A stretch of DNA of 64,000 nucleotides. It comes from Bryocella elongata. GTDB taxonomy: Bacteria; Acidobacteriota; Terriglobia; Terriglobales; Acidobacteriaceae. The notes beneath the pieces are model-generated. The model did not search any database. It worked only from the letters and a program-made list of their open reading frames with translations, and had not been told where the DNA came from. The stretch lies in assembly GCF_900108185.1 (NCBI RefSeq), contig NZ_FNVA01000002.1, forward strand, positions 558,001-622,000, read 5' to 3'. The position numbers and the translations under genes were made by a program. Below, one piece after another: positions 24,970 to 32,447 of the stretch (the stretch's first letter is position 1; the number at the start of each line of letters is the position of its first letter).

Positions 24970-26484
24970 TTGGACCCTGAACGTCTGTCCGGCGTGCTGT
25001 TGCACGTTACTTCGCTGCCATCGTATGGCGGCATTGGCGACTTTGGCCCGGCGGCTTATGGCTTTGTCGACTTTCTTGCAGCGTCGAAGCAGAGGCTTTG
25101 GCAGGTGCTGCCGCTGAGCCCGACGGGGTATGGCAGCTCTCCGTATTCGGCGATCTCGGCGTTTGCGGGGAATCCGCTGCTGATCAGCCTGGAGCTGCTG
25201 GTTCGCGATGGCTGGCTTTCTGCGGAGCGCATTGCGGGGCTGGCCGGGCACGAAGGCGATGTGGACTTCGGGACGGTGTATGCGACGAAGCTTCCGCTGA
25301 TTGAAGAGGCGGCGGCGAACTTCCTGGATCGTGCGAGCGATGAACAGAAGGCGCGCTTCCAGACGTTCTGCAAGGACAACATCTCCTGGCTGACGGACTA
25401 TGCGTTTTACAGCGTGCTGCGGCGGCGGTTCAGCTATGCGAGCTGGATCACGTGGCCGGAGGCGTACGCGTTCCGGCAAAGCGATGCGTTGACGGCGCTG
25501 TTGAACGAGGCTGGGCGGGAGCTGGCGGTTGAGCAGGTGGTGCAGTTCTTCTTCACCGAGCAGTGGCAGGCGTTGCGAGCGTACTGCGCCGAGCGCAAGG
25601 TGAAGATCCTGGGCGATGTGGCGATCTTTGTGAGCTACGACTCGGCGGACGTGTGGACGCATCCGGAGATCTTCGAGCTGGACGAGCTGAGGAAGCCGAT
25701 CCGGGTATCGGGCGTACCGCCGGACTACTTCTCGGCGACGGGGCAGCTGTGGGGCAATCCGCTCTACAAGTGGTCGCTGCTGGAAGAGCGTGGGTTCGAC
25801 TGGTGGGTGGCGAGGATCCGGCGCTCGCTGGCGCTGTATGACGCGATCCGGCTGGACCACTTCCGGGGCTTTGAAGCGTACTGGTCGGTGGCGGCGACGG
25901 AGACGACTGCGATCAATGGGAGCTGGGTGAAGGCTCCGGGGCATGCGTTGTTTCAGCGGCTGCGTGAGGTCTTTGGGGAGCTTCCGTTTATCGCGGAGGA
26001 CCTGGGGATCATCACGCCGGAGGTGGATGAGCTTCGGGAGCACTTCGGGATGCCGGGGATGCGGATTCTGCAGTTCGGCTTTGGGGATCGCGGAGGGCAT
26101 GTGTACCTGCCGCACAAGTTTGTGCCGAACACGGTGGTGTACACGGGCACGCACGACAACAACACGACGCTGGGGTGGTGGGTCGACGACCTGCATGATG
26201 GTGAGAGGGCGAACGTGCAGGCATACCTGGGGCCGATCAATCCGGAGCACGAGATTGTGTGGTCGATGATCCGCTCGGCGGCGGCGTCGGTGGCGACGCT
26301 GTGCATCTTCCCGCTGCAGGACATCCTGGAGCTGGGGACGGCGGCGCGGATGAATCGCCCGGCGGCGGCGGAGGGGAACTGGGCGTGGCGGTACCCGATG
26401 GGTGCGCTGCGGCCGGATCATGCGTCGCGGCTGGCGGCGGTGATGGAGATGACGGACCGGGATGGCTGGGTGAAGGCGGAGTAG
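24970..26484 (+). CDS. malQ: 4-alpha-glucanotransferase (amylomaltase, GH77)
   Basis: 504 residues, normal for GH77. It transfers alpha-1,4-glucan chains between maltodextrins in cytoplasmic glycogen/maltose metabolism. Catalytic residues are in place: nucleophile Asp296 (RLDHFRGF), acid/base Glu343 (IAEDLG) and Asp396 (GTHDNNT). The N-terminus LSGVLLHVTSLPS matches the family, supporting a TTG start at 24970. A full AAGGAGGT site precedes it by only 3 nt, closer than usual, which may lower initiation. Two small genes follow on the same strand. Confidence 0.95.
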   Translation: MDPERLSGVLLHVTSLPSYGGIGDFGPAAYGFVDFLAASKQRLWQVLPLSPTGYGSSPYSAISAFAGNPLLISLELLVRDGWLSAERIAGLAGHEGDVDFGTVYATKLPLIEEAAANFLDRASDEQKARFQTFCKDNISWLTDYAFYSVLRRRFSYASWITWPEAYAFRQSDALTALLNEAGRELAVEQVVQFFFTEQWQALRAYCAERKVKILGDVAIFVSYDSADVWTHPEIFELDELRKPIRVSGVPPDYFSATGQLWGNPLYKWSLLEERGFDWWVARIRRSLALYDAIRLDHFRGFEAYWSVAATETTAINGSWVKAPGHALFQRLREVFGELPFIAEDLGIITPEVDELREHFGMPGMRILQFGFGDRGGHVYLPHKFVPNTVVYTGTHDNNTTLGWWVDDLHDGERANVQAYLGPINPEHEIVWSMIRSAAASVATLCIFPLQDILELGTAARMNRPAAAEGNWAWRYPMGALRPDHASRLAAVMEMTDRDGWVKAE

Positions 26485-26601
26485 CGCTTCGCGTTAGCCG
26501 CTGCGCGGGTAGCGGCTTCGCCGTTGGCGCTTCGCGTCAGCGGGGTGTTGCCGCACAGGCGGCTGCTCTACACTAGGGAGAAGAACAAGGAGATTCCCCC
26601 A

Positions 26602-26796
26602 GTGCCACTGTCCGGTGAAGCGATCCGCACGATGAACTACTTTGACGATATTTCGGTGACCCTGCGTCGCATTCTCACCGTGCTGCCTACGCTGACGGCG
26701 GAAGAGAAGCAGCGGGTGCTGGAGCATATCCAGAAGTCCGAGCCGAGCTACGAAGGCGTTGTGACTGCGTTTACTGCTGTTGCAGCGAAGGAGTAG
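26602..26796 (+). CDS. Small hypothetical protein (64 aa)
   Basis: GTG start at 26602 with AAGGAGA 9 nt before it; an ATG at 26632 is an alternative start. The protein is acidic to neutral with one likely amphipathic helix (DDISVTLRRILTVLPTLTAEEKQRVLEHIQ). No domain recognised and no signal peptide. It ends 8 nt before the next gene and lies 117 nt after malQ, so it is probably cotranscribed with the Rossmann-fold protein. Coding potential is supported by the ribosome binding site and the spacing, not by homology. Confidence 0.6.
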   Translation: MPLSGEAIRTMNYFDDISVTLRRILTVLPTLTAEEKQRVLEHIQKSEPSYEGVVTAFTAVAAKE

Positions 26797-26804
26797 CGCC
26801 CGCG

Positions 26805-27377
26805 ATGGGCGCGACGTCCGGCATCTCCGTAAAGACGATTGCTGTGATTGGCGCGGGCGACCAGGGCCGGGCCCTGGCCGCTGCTGCGGCTCGTGCGGGC
26901 TTTACGGTGTATCTCGAAGACGTGATGCCGGTGAAGCTGCGTCATGCGCAGGAGGCTCTGGGCGACCTGGCGGGCGTGCATTACGTGTCGACAGTCGAGG
27001 ACGCGGTACACGATGCGGACCTGGCGATCGACTTTGTGCCGGATGAGCTGGAGTCGAAGCTGGAGATCGTGTCGCTGCTGGACCGCATGGCTCCGCCGCG
27101 GACGCTGCTACTGATCCCGACGCGGGCGCTGAGCATCACGGACCTGGCGAGCTGCACGTATCGTGCGGCGCAGTGTGTGGGGGTGAAGCCGGGCGATCCT
27201 GATGCGCCTTACCGGACGAACCTGGTGTCGGCGCCGGTGGAGATTATTCGCAGCAAGTTTGTGACGGAGGCGGCGCTGCGTGCGGCGCAGGCGTTCTTTG
27301 CGGCGATGTCGATCTCTTCGGAGATTGTGGAGGATCGTTTGGAGCCGATGCTGGTCAAGAATCAGCAGAACAGCTGA
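26805..27377 (+). CDS. Single-domain NAD-binding protein of the 3-hydroxyacyl-CoA dehydrogenase N-terminal type
   Basis: 190 residues covering only the Rossmann domain (PF02737-like). The dinucleotide motif is VIGAGDQGRALAAAAARAG (about 13-31), followed by an acidic YLED that favours NAD over NADP, and TVEDAVHDADLAIDFVPDELESK as in FadB/HBD proteins. The usual second HCDH domain (about 100 residues, PF00725) is absent because the frame stops at 27377. It may be an NAD-dependent enzyme with a reduced fold or a regulatory binder; activity is unknown. Confidence 0.75.
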   Translation: MGATSGISVKTIAVIGAGDQGRALAAAAARAGFTVYLEDVMPVKLRHAQEALGDLAGVHYVSTVEDAVHDADLAIDFVPDELESKLEIVSLLDRMAPPRTLLLIPTRALSITDLASCTYRAAQCVGVKPGDPDAPYRTNLVSAPVEIIRSKFVTEAALRAAQAFFAAMSISSEIVEDRLEPMLVKNQQNS

Positions 27378-27398
27378 TTCGCAGAACAGCAGAACAGT
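27378..27398. repeat. Short repeat directly after the Rossmann-protein stop codon
   Basis: GCAGAACAGCAGAACAG (27381-27397) contains AGAACAG twice, and the word also occurs within the 3' coding end. It sits between the stop codon and the terminator, like the heptamer runs. Confidence 0.45.
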
Positions 27399-27402
27399 GA
27401 GT

Positions 27403-27430
27403 AAGGCGCGGCTTCGGCTGTGCCTTTTTT
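27403..27430 (+). terminator. Intrinsic terminator
   Basis: 10-bp stem AAGGCGCGGC/GCTGTGCCTT (two G-U pairs), TTCG loop, then TTTT. Confidence 0.85.
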
Positions 27431-27504
27431 GTTGGGTTTTGGGGTTTCAGCGGGTGACGTTGTGCGGGCGCTGGATCTTGTGGCGGGGTGGGATTCGGTG
27501 AGGT

Positions 27505-27550
27505 GTTCTGTAGAGGTATGAGGGGAATAGGTATGAGGTTTGAGGAAAGG
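27505..27550. repeat. Dispersed repeat family C, copy 3 (shortened)
   Basis: GTTCTGTAGAGGTATGAGG followed by GAATAGG and TTTGAGGAAAGG; the central GCCCGC palindrome is missing. Confidence 0.7.
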
Positions 27551-27624
27551 CGTTTCGGGCGGCAGGGGCACGTTTGTTGGGGCAGATCCTCCTGGAGGAT
27601 GATCGCAACGACAACAGCTGAGAG

Positions 27625-29613
27625 CTAGCTGCCGCTGGCCTCTTCGTCGCGCTTGAAGGGATGAGCCATGAGGGAGCGGGCTTCGTTGATGGCGCCCTGG
27701 GTGTTGTCATTGGTCTGGACGGCCAGACGGTACTCGTTGACGGCTCGTTCGCGCTGGCCGGTGATGTCGAAGATCTTGCCGAGGTTGATGTGGCACCAGA
27801 CCTCGGTCCACTTCGGTTCGCCATCGCCGCGGAGTGCGTCGCGGAAGCTGTTGGCGGCGGCCTGGTAGTTGTGCTGCATCATGAAGATCTCGGCGAGGCG
27901 GTAGTTGGCGAGGGAGCTGCCGCGGTCTTCGGCGAGGGCTTTCTGATATTCGGCGATGGCGCCGAGGAGGTCGCCCTGCGCGACGGACTGCTGGCCGCGA
28001 AGGACGGCTACCTTTACTGACAGATCGGGTGTGGTCTTGAGCAGCCAGTTGTCGGGGTCGAGGATGATGTGGCGTGGGCGGCCGAAGGTCTCGACGGTGT
28101 AGTGGGATTCGGTGCCGGCCAGGTCGACGCGGCGGTCCTCGGTCTTGCCTTCGGTCTCGATGCGGAGCTCGACGGGCATGGAGAAGAGGTCGAGGTCCTG
28201 CGTGACCGAGCCTACGGTGCGGAAGCCTTTGCCCTTGCCCAGGCGATAGACCTGGAAGTTATCGCCGAAGCTGGGGGCGCCGGTTCCTTCGACCCACTGC
28301 GAGAAGAAGGAGGTCAGGTCGAGCTTGGAGGCGGCTTCGGCGACCTGCTTGACGTTGGCGGTGCGGACGCTCTTGTCGGAATACTGGCTGAGAATCCCCC
28401 GTAAGAATGCGAGGAACTGGTCGTCGCCCATCTCCCAGCGGAGCATGTGGAAGACCATGGCGCCCTTGTCGAGGACCATGTTCTGGAACTGGGGCGAGAA
28501 GGGATCGGTGCGGCCGAGGGTGCTGAGCGGCTCGGTGTCGTAGGCGAGGGCAGCGGCTTCGGAGTCGTTGACGGCGTTCTGCATGGCCGTCTTGCCGCTC
28601 TGCTCTTCGATGTAGAGCAGCTCGGCGTAGCGATCCATGCCGAAGGTGATCCAGGCGTCGTTGAGGGTCGCGGGGGAGACCTGCGAGCCCCACCACTGGT
28701 GCGCTACGGTGTTGGCGAGGAGACGGGTGTTGGCGCGGTCGGGACGGATGGCGATGATCTCGGGCGCCCAGAAGGCGGAGACGGAGTCGGCGGGGAGCTC
28801 GACGATCTCGAGACGGCCGGACTGGGCCTGACCGAAGGCGGTGGTCATGAACTCGAACTCACGCGCGACGGTGACGGCCATGTCCTTGGCGCGGGTTTCG
28901 TTGGCCTTGGTGACGAAGGCGCGGATGTTGGGGATGCCGGGGGGCGTGATGGGGGCGAGAAACTTGCCGGCGACGATGGTGCCGGCGAAGCCGGGCTTGT
29001 CCCACTTGAAGTCGTACTCGGAGCGCTCACCGGGGAGCTTCTTCTCGCCGCCAACGCCGCCGCTGCCGACGACGCGCTCGCCAGTGGGGACGGTCACCTG
29101 AAGGTCCATCGTGAAGCGGTCGGTGAAGAGGCCGGGCATGGAGATGGGGAACCAGCGGCCGGGGTAGAGCAGGATGCTGACGGGGTCGGTGATCTGGAGG
29201 AACTTGATGCCATCGACGGGAGACGTGGTGACGGAGGGCGCGCCGGCGTAGGTGAAGTTCCAGGTCGCGGAGGAGCCCTTGGCGAGGATGGCAGAGGGCG
29301 TGACGCGGATGGTGGAGTCGGTGACGTTGCGCTCGCTGGTGAGGACGGCCCCGGTGGCATCGGTGATGGAGCTGACGGCTAGGCCGTTGTTGAGGCCGAA
29401 GACGGCGACGTTGAGATCGTCGAGCGCCGTGAAGGTGACGGCGGCGGTGGCGTTCATGCGGCCGGTGGCGGGATCGAGGTCGGTGTGGATCACGTAGCCG
29501 GTGACGTCGATCTGAGCGCGCACGGGAATGGCGGCGCGCAGTTGAGCCGCAGTGGCGCAGAGGCTCAACAGGGCGAGGACGCGGCCGGGTTTCGGCTTGA
29601 AGGGATTCAGCAT
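27625..29613 (-). CDS. Exported M1-aminopeptidase-like protein lacking the zinc site, with C-terminal TPR-like region
   Basis: 662 residues with a signal peptide (RVLALLSLCATAAQLRAA). The M1 scaffold is clear: TVAHQWWGSQV matches HExxHQWWG, and DKGAMVFHMLRWEMGDDQF matches the KGxxVL helix. But the first zinc His and catalytic Glu are Asn301 and Thr302 (NTVAH), the third ligand 19 residues after His305 is Phe324, the GxMEN exopeptidase motif reads SAFWAP, and the catalytic Tyr before DKG is Leu. Residues after about 510 look like two or three TPR units (AIAEYQKALAEDRGSSLANYR). Likely a secreted binding or scaffold pseudoenzyme. The start at 29613 is chosen because it begins the leader. Confidence 0.85.
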   Translation of the reverse strand: MLNPFKPKPGRVLALLSLCATAAQLRAAIPVRAQIDVTGYVIHTDLDPATGRMNATAAVTFTALDDLNVAVFGLNNGLAVSSITDATGAVLTSERNVTDSTIRVTPSAILAKGSSATWNFTYAGAPSVTTSPVDGIKFLQITDPVSILLYPGRWFPISMPGLFTDRFTMDLQVTVPTGERVVGSGGVGGEKKLPGERSEYDFKWDKPGFAGTIVAGKFLAPITPPGIPNIRAFVTKANETRAKDMAVTVAREFEFMTTAFGQAQSGRLEIVELPADSVSAFWAPEIIAIRPDRANTRLLANTVAHQWWGSQVSPATLNDAWITFGMDRYAELLYIEEQSGKTAMQNAVNDSEAAALAYDTEPLSTLGRTDPFSPQFQNMVLDKGAMVFHMLRWEMGDDQFLAFLRGILSQYSDKSVRTANVKQVAEAASKLDLTSFFSQWVEGTGAPSFGDNFQVYRLGKGKGFRTVGSVTQDLDLFSMPVELRIETEGKTEDRRVDLAGTESHYTVETFGRPRHIILDPDNWLLKTTPDLSVKVAVLRGQQSVAQGDLLGAIAEYQKALAEDRGSSLANYRLAEIFMMQHNYQAAANSFRDALRGDGEPKWTEVWCHINLGKIFDITGQRERAVNEYRLAVQTNDNTQGAINEARSLMAHPFKRDEEASGS

Positions 29614-29769
29614 GGGGTGGGTTTCCTTGGCCCGCGGGGCGCGTCGCGCCAGCCGAAACGACGCCGGGCGTGCCCCGTAAGACACCTACTTAGACGATGA
29701 TTGTACGGCTTCGGTTGAGGCGGTGGGTGAAGGAGATCTGCGTTGTAGCGGGGTGAATGCTCCTGGCAG

Positions 29770-29803
29770 ACCCACATCTCAAAATCGAGATGTGGGGCAC
29801 CCG
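29770..29803 (-). repeat. Family B element, copy 5, alternative stem
   Basis: CCCACATCTC/GAGATGTGGG hairpin with the flank GGGGCACCCGG, ending 8 nt behind the lpxB stop. The flank is identical to the other copies but the stem sequence differs. Confidence 0.8.
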
Positions 29804-29811
29804 GGGTGTTG

Positions 29812-31137
29812 CTAATTGAGGGCGGTGACGACGGCGTCGGCGAGGCGAGAGATGGCATCGGCCGGGGTGGGAGCGGCGAGCTGGGCGCGGACGGCAGCGA
29901 GGGCGGCGATCTGGGCTTCGCGCTCGGGGGAGTCGACGAGTAGCGGCGAGAGCGCGGAGGCGACGTTGGCGGCGCTGAAGTTGTCCTGGAGGAGCTCGGG
30001 GACGATGCGGCGTCCGGCGATGAGATTGACCATGGAGACGGGCAGCAGGCCGTCGCGGTCGCGGCGGAGCTTCATCTCTTCGGGGTACTCGACGAGCTTC
30101 TTCGCGAGCGCGAAGGTGAGCGGTGAGACTCGGTAGACGACGACGAAGGGATTGCCGACGATGGCGGCGAGGACCGTGGCGGTTCCGCTGGCGACGACGG
30201 AGGCGCGGGCGTGCTCGAGGGCCTGGCGTGCGGCGTCGGGGCCGGTGAGCAGGGTGAGGCGAATGCCTGCGGCCTCGGGGCCGAAGTACTTGAGGTGCCC
30301 GCGATTGAGCTCGGCGAGGAAGTCGGCGAGCTTGCGGGGATCGATGGTGGAGGCGACGGGCAGCAGGAACTCGAAGCGGGTGTGCGCGGCGGGGTTGACG
30401 GGCAGCTCGAGGTGGGTGCCGTTGGCGAAGGTATTATCGGCGGCGGCGTGGATGAGATCGCTCATGGCGAGCTCATGCATGGCCGGGAGGTTGGCGCGGA
30501 TCTCCTTCCAGCGGGAGCCGGGGAGCAGGGCGATCCAGGTCTTGTTGGGGTCGAGGTTGTGGGCGTCGGCGAAGCCTTCGCGGGTTTCGAGCACGGGATT
30601 GGCGAAGTGGCGGGCCTGCTCGACGGCCTCGAGGAGGGGGTGGCCGACGAACTCGGCGTCGACGCCACGCTCGCGGTAGAACTGCTCCTCGAAGGGGAAG
30701 ATGACGAGCATCTTGGAGACGCGCTCCTGCACCCAGCGGAGTCGGCCACGCTTCCAGGCCCAGAGCTGGGGTGAGACGAACCAGATGACGGGTACGCCGG
30801 CGCGGTTGAGGTGTTTGGCGAGGCGGAAGTTGACGTCGGGGAAGTCGATGAGGACAGCGACGCCGGGGCGGTCGCGCTTGATGGAGCGGACGAGGCGTCG
30901 ATAGCTGGCGTAGATCTTCGGGATGTGGCGAACGATCTCGGAGATGCCCATGACAGCGACGTCTTCGGCGCGGACGGTCTGCTGCTGGCCTTCGCGAGCC
31001 ATGGCGGAGCCTCCGAGGCCGGTGTAGGTGGCGGCGGGAATGCGTCGCTTGAGCTCTGCGATGAGGGTGGCGCCGTAGGCGTCGCCGGAGGCTTCCCCGG
31101 CGGAGAGGAAGATGCGCGGATTGGTCGGCGTGCTGAT
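29812..31137 (-). CDS. lpxB: Lipid-A-disaccharide synthase LpxB, no canonical start codon
   Basis: 441 residues if translation begins at the ATC at 31137. LpxB joins UDP-2,3-diacylglucosamine and lipid X in lipid A synthesis at the inner membrane. Motifs: RIFLSAGEASGDAYGA at the N-terminus, FPDVNFRLAKH, WFVSPQLWAWKRGR, EFVGHPLLE, LLPGSRWKEI and ASGTATVLAAI. The first ATG/GTG/TTG of the frame is at 31002, but 45 in-frame codons upstream encode the conserved GEASGD region, up to a TGA at 31143-31141. Only ATC and ACG codons are available as near-cognate starts. The protein is about 60 residues longer than E. coli LpxB because of an insertion near residues 200-260. Confidence 0.9.
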   Translation of the reverse strand: MSTPTNPRIFLSAGEASGDAYGATLIAELKRRIPAATYTGLGGSAMAREGQQQTVRAEDVAVMGISEIVRHIPKIYASYRRLVRSIKRDRPGVAVLIDFPDVNFRLAKHLNRAGVPVIWFVSPQLWAWKRGRLRWVQERVSKMLVIFPFEEQFYRERGVDAEFVGHPLLEAVEQARHFANPVLETREGFADAHNLDPNKTWIALLPGSRWKEIRANLPAMHELAMSDLIHAAADNTFANGTHLELPVNPAAHTRFEFLLPVASTIDPRKLADFLAELNRGHLKYFGPEAAGIRLTLLTGPDAARQALEHARASVVASGTATVLAAIVGNPFVVVYRVSPLTFALAKKLVEYPEEMKLRRDRDGLLPVSMVNLIAGRRIVPELLQDNFSAANVASALSPLLVDSPEREAQIAALAAVRAQLAAPTPADAISRLADAVVTALN

Positions 31138-31229
31138 GGTTCAAGTGTAGCTGGGAGGGGTGGTGGGAATTGTGTAGGGGGTCACGGCGGGTCGCGGCAG
31201 TTGGATGCGCTGGTGGGCTGGGGGAATAG

Positions 31230-31312
31230 GGATGATCGAGTTTTGAGTTTCGAGTTTCGGGTTGGGTTTCAGTTGCCAGGTTTTCAGATACCAGATGCCA
31301 GTTGGGTTGCGG
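31230..31312. repeat. Longest heptanucleotide repeat run of the window
   Basis: Units GAGTTTT, GAGTTTC, GAGTTTC, GGGTTGG, GTTTCAG, TTGCCAG, an 8-nt unit, ATACCAG, ATGCCAG, TTGGG. It lies in the 261-nt gap between lpxB and the first ferritin-like gene, next to the family B hairpin at 31332. Confidence 0.85.
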
Positions 31313-31331
31313 CTTGAGGGCACAAGAAAAG

Positions 31332-31363
31332 CCCGGGTCCCTTGAAGGGACCCGGGGCACCCG
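31332..31363 (-). repeat. Family B hairpin element, copy 3
   Basis: CCCGGGTCCCTT/AAGGGACCCGGG with flank GCACCCGG, 35 nt behind the stop of the ferritin-like gene. Read on the minus strand it is followed by CTTTTCTTG, so it is a fair terminator. Confidence 0.85.
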
Positions 31364-31398
31364 GGTGCGTGCCGGGATAAGCGGAACTGAATGCGGGC

Positions 31399-32424
31399 TT
31401 ACTTGACGTTGCCGTTGAGACCGGCGCGGAAGAAGCCCTGATTGCTGGTGGTGGTGCCTCCGGCGTAGACGATGCCGAGGACCTGGGCCGCGGTGCGAGC
31501 AAAGACCAGGGAGCCGGCGGTGCCGGTGGATCCGGCGGCGTTGATGGAGCCGGTGGTGGACGCGTCTACGAGGGTGGAGGCGGTGAAGCTGGAGCTGGTG
31601 TTGAGGGCGACCGTCTGCGTGCCGAGGCCGATGTCATCGCCCTGGGCGCGGGAGGAGGTGGTGGAGTTGGAGCCATCGGCCGAGGCGCGGACCTTGGAGA
31701 TGGCGGTGGCGACGGCGCGGGCGGTTCCGGCTGCGCCAAGCGTGGTAGCGGATTGGTCGAGGCCGTAGATGGTGGTGCGGACCATGCCCGCGTGGTATGC
31801 CTCAACGGCCTGGATTCCGGCGGCGGCGTCGAGGTTACCGCTGACCGTGAGCGCGGGGGCGGCTCCGGTGTAGGCGGTGACGCCGACGTCCTCGAAGATG
31901 TAGGAGCCGAGGAGGAAGTTGATGTCGTTGGCGAAGGGATCGAACGAGGTGAGTCCGAGGCCGAGGAGCGTGGAGAGGTAGTTGAAGCTGTTGACGAGAT
32001 CGATGGCAGGCTGAGCGACGGCGGCGGTGCCGAGAGCGCTGCGCAGGAAGGAGACGTGGTTGCGTTCTTCGAGGGCGATCTCTGTGGCGTAGCTTTGGAC
32101 GATGGTGTTGGCGAATGGAACCTTGCAGGCGGTGTAGCCGCCGGCCTTGACGGTGACGGTGCCCTGGGTGCCGGTGCCGGTGATGCCGAGGCCCATCTGG
32201 TCGATGGTCATGCCGGAGACGGCGAGGGTGTAGTACTGGGCTTCGAGGTACTCGAGGTTGAGCGCGAAGTTGAGATAGTCGGCGTCGGTGAGGGTGGTGG
32301 TCTGCGCGTCGGCGGCGATGGCTGACAGCGCGAGGCCGGCGATGGCTGCGCCGCCCATGGTGAGCATGCGGCGACGGCTGCTGGCGATGACTTCATCGAG
32401 TTGCTGTGTTTCTAGGGTAGGCAT
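31399..32424 (-). CDS. Exported ferritin-like domain protein (PF13668-like), copy 1
   Basis: 341 residues. A twin-arginine-type leader (SSRRRMLTMGGAAIAGLALSA) precedes the helical ferritin-like domain. Possible diiron ligands: Glu in LEYLEAQYY, ExxH in EERNHVSF, Glu in IFEDVGVTAY and ExxH in VEAYHAGMV, a complete four-helix set. The C-terminal 100 residues are Ser/Thr/Gly-rich and end GFFRAGLNGNVK, resembling the end of the next gene. Tandem with a 298-residue paralogue 23 nt upstream; both are probably exported by Tat with bound metal. Function unknown; such dessication-related-like proteins are common in Acidobacteria. Confidence 0.85.
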   Translation of the reverse strand: MPTLETQQLDEVIASSRRRMLTMGGAAIAGLALSAIAADAQTTTLTDADYLNFALNLEYLEAQYYTLAVSGMTIDQMGLGITGTGTQGTVTVKAGGYTACKVPFANTIVQSYATEIALEERNHVSFLRSALGTAAVAQPAIDLVNSFNYLSTLLGLGLTSFDPFANDINFLLGSYIFEDVGVTAYTGAAPALTVSGNLDAAAGIQAVEAYHAGMVRTTIYGLDQSATTLGAAGTARAVATAISKVRASADGSNSTTSSRAQGDDIGLGTQTVALNTSSSFTASTLVDASTTGSINAAGSTGTAGSLVFARTAAQVLGIVYAGGTTTSNQGFFRAGLNGNVK

Positions 32425-32447
32425 GATGTTCTCCGGTTCTCCTGGCG

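Noticed and set aside
24856-26421. 521-codon minus-strand frame opposite malQ
   Set aside because: Arg/Pro/His-rich antisense shadow; malQ has all catalytic motifs.
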